Shown here: positions 22,026 through 25,786 of the stretch, in pieces | Position numbering within the stretch: position 1 is the stretch's first letter | Layout: every line of letters starts with the position of its first letter | Assembly (NCBI GenBank): GCA_022709445.1 | Contig: JAKLIU010000002.1 | Location: forward strand, 1-25,786 | Direction of reading: 5' to 3' | Length of the DNA stretch: 25,786 nt | From: Spirochaetota bacterium | GTDB taxonomy: Bacteria; Spirochaetota; Spirochaetia; Treponematales; UBA12059 | Position numbers and translations under genes: made by a program | Notes under the pieces: model-generated | Databases searched by the model: none | Told to the model about the DNA's origin: nothing | Seen by the model: only the letters and a program-made list of their open reading frames with translations

Positions 22026-23101
22026 CGTGCGCCCGCGACCGTGTCGATCATGGCAGTGAGCGCGCGGGCGGCGTCCTCCCGGACGGAAACGCCCACCGTC
22101 ACCGGGTGGTACAGGGGCCCGGTGCCGCCATCGAGACGGTCCTCCACCGAGCGCAGCGTGGCGTACAGGCCGGCCGCGTCTATCCGGGCCATGTTCATGC
22201 AATAGGATTCGCGCAGGGGCAGCACCGTGCGGTCCGGCATCGCGGCGGCCAGCCGGTGCACGAAACCGGCCTCCGTTCCCACCGCCCAGGCCGAGCCCGG
22301 GCCGCCGGCGCGCACGGCCTCCAGTATCGCCTCGGTGGAGCCGGTGCGGTCGGCGGCGGCGGCGACCGGCCCGTCGCACTCGGGGTGCACCATGACGGTG
22401 ATGCCGGGCACGCGAGCGCGCGCCGCCTCCAGGTCCGCGACCGTGAAGCGGCGGTGCACGTGGCAATGCCCGTCCCAGAGGAAGAGCGCGGCGCGCGACG
22501 GATCGCCCGTCCCATCGATGGAGCCGTCCCGGCGCACCGTGAACACCCTCGAGCCGTCCAGGCCCAGCGCGCGCGCCGTGTTCCAGCCCAGGTTGCGGTC
22601 CGGCGAGAAGAACACGCTCCTGCCCCGGTCCAGGAAGCGGGAAAGCACGGCCGCCGCGTTGCCGGAGGTGCAGACCGAGCCGCCCCGCGCGCCCGTGACC
22701 GCCTTCATGTCGGCAGAGGAGTTCATGTAGGTCACCGGCGCCACTTCCGAGCCGGTGAGCGTGTCCAGCCGGGCCAGGACCGCGGCGGCCGCGCCGGCGT
22801 CGATCATGTCCGCCATGGGACAGCCGGCGCCCGGGTCGGGGATCAGCACCTCCTGGCCCGGCCGGGCAAGGATCGCCGCGCTCTCTGCCATGAAGCGGAC
22901 GCCGCAGAACACGATGTACCGCGCCCGGCTGGCGGCGGCCTCGACGGCCAGCCGGTAGGAGTCGCCGGTGAAATCGGCGAGGGCCACGATCTCCGGGCGC
23001 TGGTAGTGGTGCGCCGCGATCGCGACTGCCGGCCCCAGGCGCACCCTGACGCGCCTGATCCCGGCCACCGGGTCCTCGGCACGCGCTCCGGCCGGGCTCA
23101 C
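22022..23101 (-). CDS. nadA: Quinolinate synthase
   Basis: NadA condenses iminoaspartate with dihydroxyacetone phosphate to quinolinate using a 4Fe-4S cluster. The 359-residue frame begins with GTG at 23101, overlapping the nadC stop by 4 nt (GTGA). No ATG in this frame lies before the conserved start region LGPAVAIAAHHYQRPEI. Cluster ligands Cys66 (VFCGVRFMAE), Cys144 (SVCTSGNA) and Cys242 (VHPECDGPV) are in place. The phosphate and substrate residues of FSPDRNLGWNTA and DRTGSTEAIL are also in place. A longer frame runs upstream across nadC but is not coding there. Coupled translation with nadC and nadB is suggested. Confidence 0.95.
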   Translation of the reverse strand: MSPAGARAEDPVAGIRRVRVRLGPAVAIAAHHYQRPEIVALADFTGDSYRLAVEAAASRARYIVFCGVRFMAESAAILARPGQEVLIPDPGAGCPMADMIDAGAAAAVLARLDTLTGSEVAPVTYMNSSADMKAVTGARGGSVCTSGNAAAVLSRFLDRGRSVFFSPDRNLGWNTARALGLDGSRVFTVRRDGSIDGTGDPSRAALFLWDGHCHVHRRFTVADLEAARARVPGITVMVHPECDGPVAAAADRTGSTEAILEAVRAGGPGSAWAVGTEAGFVHRLAAAMPDRTVLPLRESYCMNMARIDAAGLYATLRSVEDRLDGGTGPLYHPVTVGVSVREDAARALTAMIDTVAGAR

Positions 23102-23973
23102 CGCGCGCGCTCCGCCTTGAGCGAGAAGTCGAACACGTTCACGCTGTGCGTGAGCTCCCCGAAGGACACGAAGTCCAGCCCCGAGTCGGCCAGGCCCAGG
23201 AGCCTCTCGAGGGTCATGTTCCCGGACGCCTCGGTCTCCGCCCTCCCGGCCACCAGGCGCACGGCCTCGCGCACCGTGCGGTCGTCCATGTTGTCCAGCA
23301 TGATGCGGTCCGCGCCCGCCTCCAGCGCCTGGGCCACCTCGTCCAGGGTCCGGGTCTCCACCTCCAGCCGGAACCGCCGGCCCCAGGCCGCGCGCGACGC
23401 GGCGACCGCCGGCGCGATGCCGCCGGCCGCGTCCACGTGATTGTCCTTCAGCATGATCATGTCGTGGAGGCCCATCCGGTGGTTGCGCCCGCCGCCGACC
23501 GCGACCGCGTATTTCTGCAGTCGCCGCATGCCGGGCACGGTCTTGCGCGTATCCAGGATCTCGGGCGGCCTGACCCCGAGCCCGGCGGCCCGCGCGGCGA
23601 GCGCATCGACGAATCGCCTCGTCTTGGTGGCAACCGCCGACAGCTGGGACACGAAATTGAGGGCCGTGCGTTCGGCGGCCAGGATGGATGCGGTCCGTCC
23701 CTTCACCCTGGCGACCACGGTCCCGCGGGACAGCCGGTCGCCGTCGCCGAACGCCGGCTCCACCGCCACGTCCGGATCCACGGCGGCGAAGGTCGCGGAA
23801 AACACCGGCAGCCCGCAGAGCACGCCGTCGTCCTTGGCGATGAGCCTGAAGACGCTCCCGTGGTCCGGGCCGAACAGCCCCGCGCTGGATACGTCCCCCG
23901 CGTCGCCCAGGTCCTCTTCCAGCGCGGCCCGCAGCACGTCCTGCCAGGCCGTCTCGTCGATGATCGCTCGCAT
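23098..23973 (-). CDS. nadC: Nicotinate-nucleotide pyrophosphorylase (quinolinate phosphoribosyltransferase)
   Basis: NadC converts quinolinate and PRPP to nicotinate mononucleotide, CO2 and pyrophosphate. The 291-residue protein shows the N-terminal LRAALEEDLGDAGDVSS, AERTALNFVSQLSAVAT, ILDTRKTVPGMRRLQKYAVAVGG (two quotes joined: ILDTRKT then PGMR) and HDMIMLKDNHVD. The barrel strands LEVETRTLDEV, IMLDNM and ASGNMTLERL follow. These are the substrate-binding residues of the family, and the length is typical. G-rich sequence precedes the ATG at 23973. It follows the aminotransferase by 40 nt. The stop is shared with the nadA start. Confidence 0.96.
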   Translation of the reverse strand: MRAIIDETAWQDVLRAALEEDLGDAGDVSSAGLFGPDHGSVFRLIAKDDGVLCGLPVFSATFAAVDPDVAVEPAFGDGDRLSRGTVVARVKGRTASILAAERTALNFVSQLSAVATKTRRFVDALAARAAGLGVRPPEILDTRKTVPGMRRLQKYAVAVGGGRNHRMGLHDMIMLKDNHVDAAGGIAPAVAASRAAWGRRFRLEVETRTLDEVAQALEAGADRIMLDNMDDRTVREAVRLVAGRAETEASGNMTLERLLGLADSGLDFVSFGELTHSVNVFDFSLKAERAR

Positions 23974-24013
23974 GCATCCCCCCGCCGCCGGTCATCCCCG
24001 CCCGGGGGGACCG

Positions 24014-24856
24014 TCAACGGCCGGAAGCATACCGGGACAGGTGACGTTCGTAAATACCTCGCAGCTCCGCGACGCGCGGCGGCACGGGCAGATCCAGCCA
24101 GGTTCCGTCCATGATCCGGGAGACCGGCGCCAGCCCGGTGGAGGTGCTGGTGAGCATGAGGGCGACGCGGCCGCCGGCGAGTTCCGCCAGCCGGAGCGGA
24201 CGCTCGGCCAGGGCCTGGCCCGCTTCCGCGAGCGCGGCCAGCACCTCGCCCCTGGTGACCCCCTCGAGCGCGTCGGCGGCGGGCGGCGTGCAGGTGACCA
24301 GGGGCTCGTCGAGCCTGATGTAGAAAATGTTGGTGCGCGTGCCCTCGGTCAGCTCGCCGCGGCCGTTGACCAGGAGGGCGTCCCAGCAGCCCAGCGACGC
24401 GGCAGCGCGGAAGGCGACGGTGGACATGAGGAGGGACAGGCTCTTGGCCCGCGGGAACTGGCGCTCGCCCCTGAAGGCCAGGCAGCCCAGGCCGGCTTCA
24501 TGCGCGCCTTCAGGAGGGTGCAGGGGAGGCAGCATGAAGGCGTACCAGTCGGCGTCCCGGTCCGCGTGCCCGACGAGCATCAGCTTCAGGTTGCAGTCGG
24601 CTATGCGGTTGGCGGCCACCAGCGCGGCGAGCGCGGATTCCATCGCGCTTATATCCAGGCCGTGGCGCATGCCCAGGATGTCCGCCGAACGGATGAGGCG
24701 CTCCAGGTGCCGGCCGGGCAGGCGAAGCGTCCCGGCGCGCAGGGCCAGGGTCTCGTAGCAGCCGTAGCCGTGGGTGATGTCCGCGTCGTCCAGGGGGAAC
24801 ACCAGGCTCGACGCGTCGACGAGCGCGCCGTTCCGGAGCGCCTTGGGGCCGATCAT
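24014..24856 (-). CDS. Class IV PLP-dependent aminotransferase
   Basis: A 280-residue fold-type IV enzyme, the group of branched-chain aminotransferase, D-amino acid transaminase and 4-amino-4-deoxychorismate lyase. DDADITHGYGCYETLALRAG is the N-terminal mark. Lys138 (FPRAKSLS) is the expected Schiff-base lysine. Glu171 with ELTEGTRTNIFYI (Glu, Arg, Asn) binds PLP. The exact reaction cannot be told from the sequence. A D-alanine/D-aspartate or 2-keto acid role would be plausible, and aminodeoxychorismate lyase is also possible. The ATG is one base after the stop of the upstream outer-membrane-like gene (TGA-g-ATG), so translation is coupled. The PLP gene lies immediately upstream of nadCAB. 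Confidence 0.85.
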   Translation of the reverse strand: MIGPKALRNGALVDASSLVFPLDDADITHGYGCYETLALRAGTLRLPGRHLERLIRSADILGMRHGLDISAMESALAALVAANRIADCNLKLMLVGHADRDADWYAFMLPPLHPPEGAHEAGLGCLAFRGERQFPRAKSLSLLMSTVAFRAAASLGCWDALLVNGRGELTEGTRTNIFYIRLDEPLVTCTPPAADALEGVTRGEVLAALAEAGQALAERPLRLAELAGGRVALMLTSTSTGLAPVSRIMDGTWLDLPVPPRVAELRGIYERHLSRYASGR

Positions 24857-24857
24857 C

Positions 24858-25757
24858 TCAGTCCAGCTCCAGCCCCAGGATCAGGCGCAGGCGCGAGTTC
24901 TCGTAGCCCGTGACCGAGTAGAGTTCCAGCGGCGCGAAGCGGTCGAAGGCCCAGGCCACGCCCAGGACCGGCCGGTAGGACCCGACCGGGAAGGCCAGGG
25001 TCAGCGAGCCCTCCAGGCTGGTCATCTCGTACACGAAGTCCGTGGCCACCCCGGAGACGGAATCCACCGAGACCGAGTAGCCTATGTGCCTGATCCAGTC
25101 GAAGCCGCCGCGCAGGGACCAGCTCTCCCCCAGTCCCAGCGAGAGCGAGCCGCCGGCCCTGGTCTCGAAGCCGCGGTCGTGTGCGGCATATACTGTTTCA
25201 GTCACCGCAGGAGAATACAGAGCCGAACCCTCCACGTACTCTTCCAGCTCGAAGGGCCAGGACGTGCGGTAGTAGCCGGCCAGGGACAGGGGACCGAGGC
25301 GGGCCGACAGGTCCGCGCCCAGGAGCGGCTTGACCCACATGGTGCGCTGGCCCTGGAACCAGACGTAGGCCGGGCTGTGGCCGTAGCGGTCCTCGTCGAT
25401 CACGGCGCCGTTGGCTATGGCCGCGACGCTGGCCGACACCGAGCCGCCGGGGAAGGCCAGGGACAGCGCGTCCTCGTCCAGCCTGAACAGCTCCAGGTCC
25501 AGCGTGGTGGCGCTGCGCATCACGACGGTCGAGCCTCCGCCGGCCTCGTCGTACTCCTCCATGAAGCTGTCCGCGGAAAACAGGAGGCCCGTCTGGGCGA
25601 AGCCCGCCCAGCGCAGCACCAGGCTGGCCGAGCCCTCGAGCGCGCCCGAGCTGTTGGGCGCCAGGCTCAGGTCGAAGGACAGGGGCGACTGGGCGAAGGC
25701 GATCGCCGGAAGCGTCAGCAGGGAAAGCACGAGGACGGCTTTGGGAACGTTGCGCAT
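24858..25757 (-). CDS. Putative outer-membrane beta-barrel protein
   Basis: A 299-residue exported protein with signal peptide RNVPKAVLVLSLLTLPAIAF and cleavage near AFAQS. The mature chain is built of many alternating-pattern strands with aromatic ends (SLAGYYRTSWPF, SLRGGFDWIRHIGYSV, VYEMTSLEGSLTL, SYRPVLGVAWAF) and a terminal RLRLILGLELD, as expected of an outer-membrane barrel. No family can be named. The start at 25757 is used because GGAGG stands 5 nt upstream. The ATG at 25775 is in frame but lacks such a site. It heads the visible minus-strand operon, and its stop is one base before the aminotransferase ATG. Confidence 0.65.
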   Translation of the reverse strand: MRNVPKAVLVLSLLTLPAIAFAQSPLSFDLSLAPNSSGALEGSASLVLRWAGFAQTGLLFSADSFMEEYDEAGGGSTVVMRSATTLDLELFRLDEDALSLAFPGGSVSASVAAIANGAVIDEDRYGHSPAYVWFQGQRTMWVKPLLGADLSARLGPLSLAGYYRTSWPFELEEYVEGSALYSPAVTETVYAAHDRGFETRAGGSLSLGLGESWSLRGGFDWIRHIGYSVSVDSVSGVATDFVYEMTSLEGSLTLAFPVGSYRPVLGVAWAFDRFAPLELYSVTGYENSRLRLILGLELD

Positions 25758-25786
25758 GGAACCTCCGGCGGGCATGGTTTTTCGAT

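Overview
The window is a GC-rich (by eye, not counted), gene-dense stretch from a diderm bacterium. The host is most likely a high-GC spirochaete or a relative, but this is inference. It rests on three things: several lipoproteins with relaxed lipoboxes and a probable outer-membrane barrel, an EarP plus Arg32-type EF-P pair (known from beta/gamma-proteobacteria, spirochaetes and a few other phyla), and frequent ATA and AGG codons, which are unusual in high-GC proteobacteria. No rRNA, tRNA, CRISPR array or insertion sequence was recognised.

Left part (1-7434): the 3' end of an alpha/beta hydrolase faces a tRNA-dihydrouridine synthase. A hairpin-rich spacer and a small DUF1801 protein follow. 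A divergent six-blade Kelch lipoprotein comes next, then earP and efp. efp has Arg exactly at position 32, the residue EarP rhamnosylates. A strong bidirectional terminator separates efp from a convergent trypsin-like serine protease lipoprotein.

Central part (7565-19447), the most interesting block: a FAD-dependent oxidoreductase is followed by what looks like a sigma-54-controlled system for beta-aspartyl peptides or cyanophycin. It holds isoaspartyl dipeptidase (iadA), a sigma-54 activator (EBP), a cyanophycinase-like S51 peptidase, and a complete five-gene peptide ABC importer (oppABCDF). Near-identical -24/-12 promoters precede iadA (TGGCACGGTTATTGCA) and oppA (TGGTACGGTTATTGCT), and the activator lies between them. 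The proposed flow is import of peptides by Opp, cleavage of cyanophycin-like material to beta-Asp dipeptides by the cyanophycinase, and hydrolysis of these to Asp plus a second amino acid by IadA. Two oddities stand out. An in-frame TAA separates the activator's AAA+ domain from an open winged-helix-like segment, and IadA has Glu where the E. coli enzyme has its carboxylated metal-bridging Lys. A hairpin plus T-run between oppA and oppB probably lets the binding protein be made in excess.

Right part (19440-25757, all minus strand): a tightly packed apparent operon runs outer-membrane-like protein, class IV aminotransferase, nadC, nadA, nadB, LEA14/WHy-type exported protein. nadC/nadA/nadB overlap by 4 nt each and give the full aspartate-to-nicotinate-mononucleotide route. 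The last gene overlaps the end of oppF by 8 nt in convergent orientation.

A second theme is that several core-type promoters (dus, earP, the FAD oxidoreductase) have their -10 element only about 6-10 nt from the start codon and no Shine-Dalgarno sequence. This suggests leaderless or nearly leaderless mRNAs.
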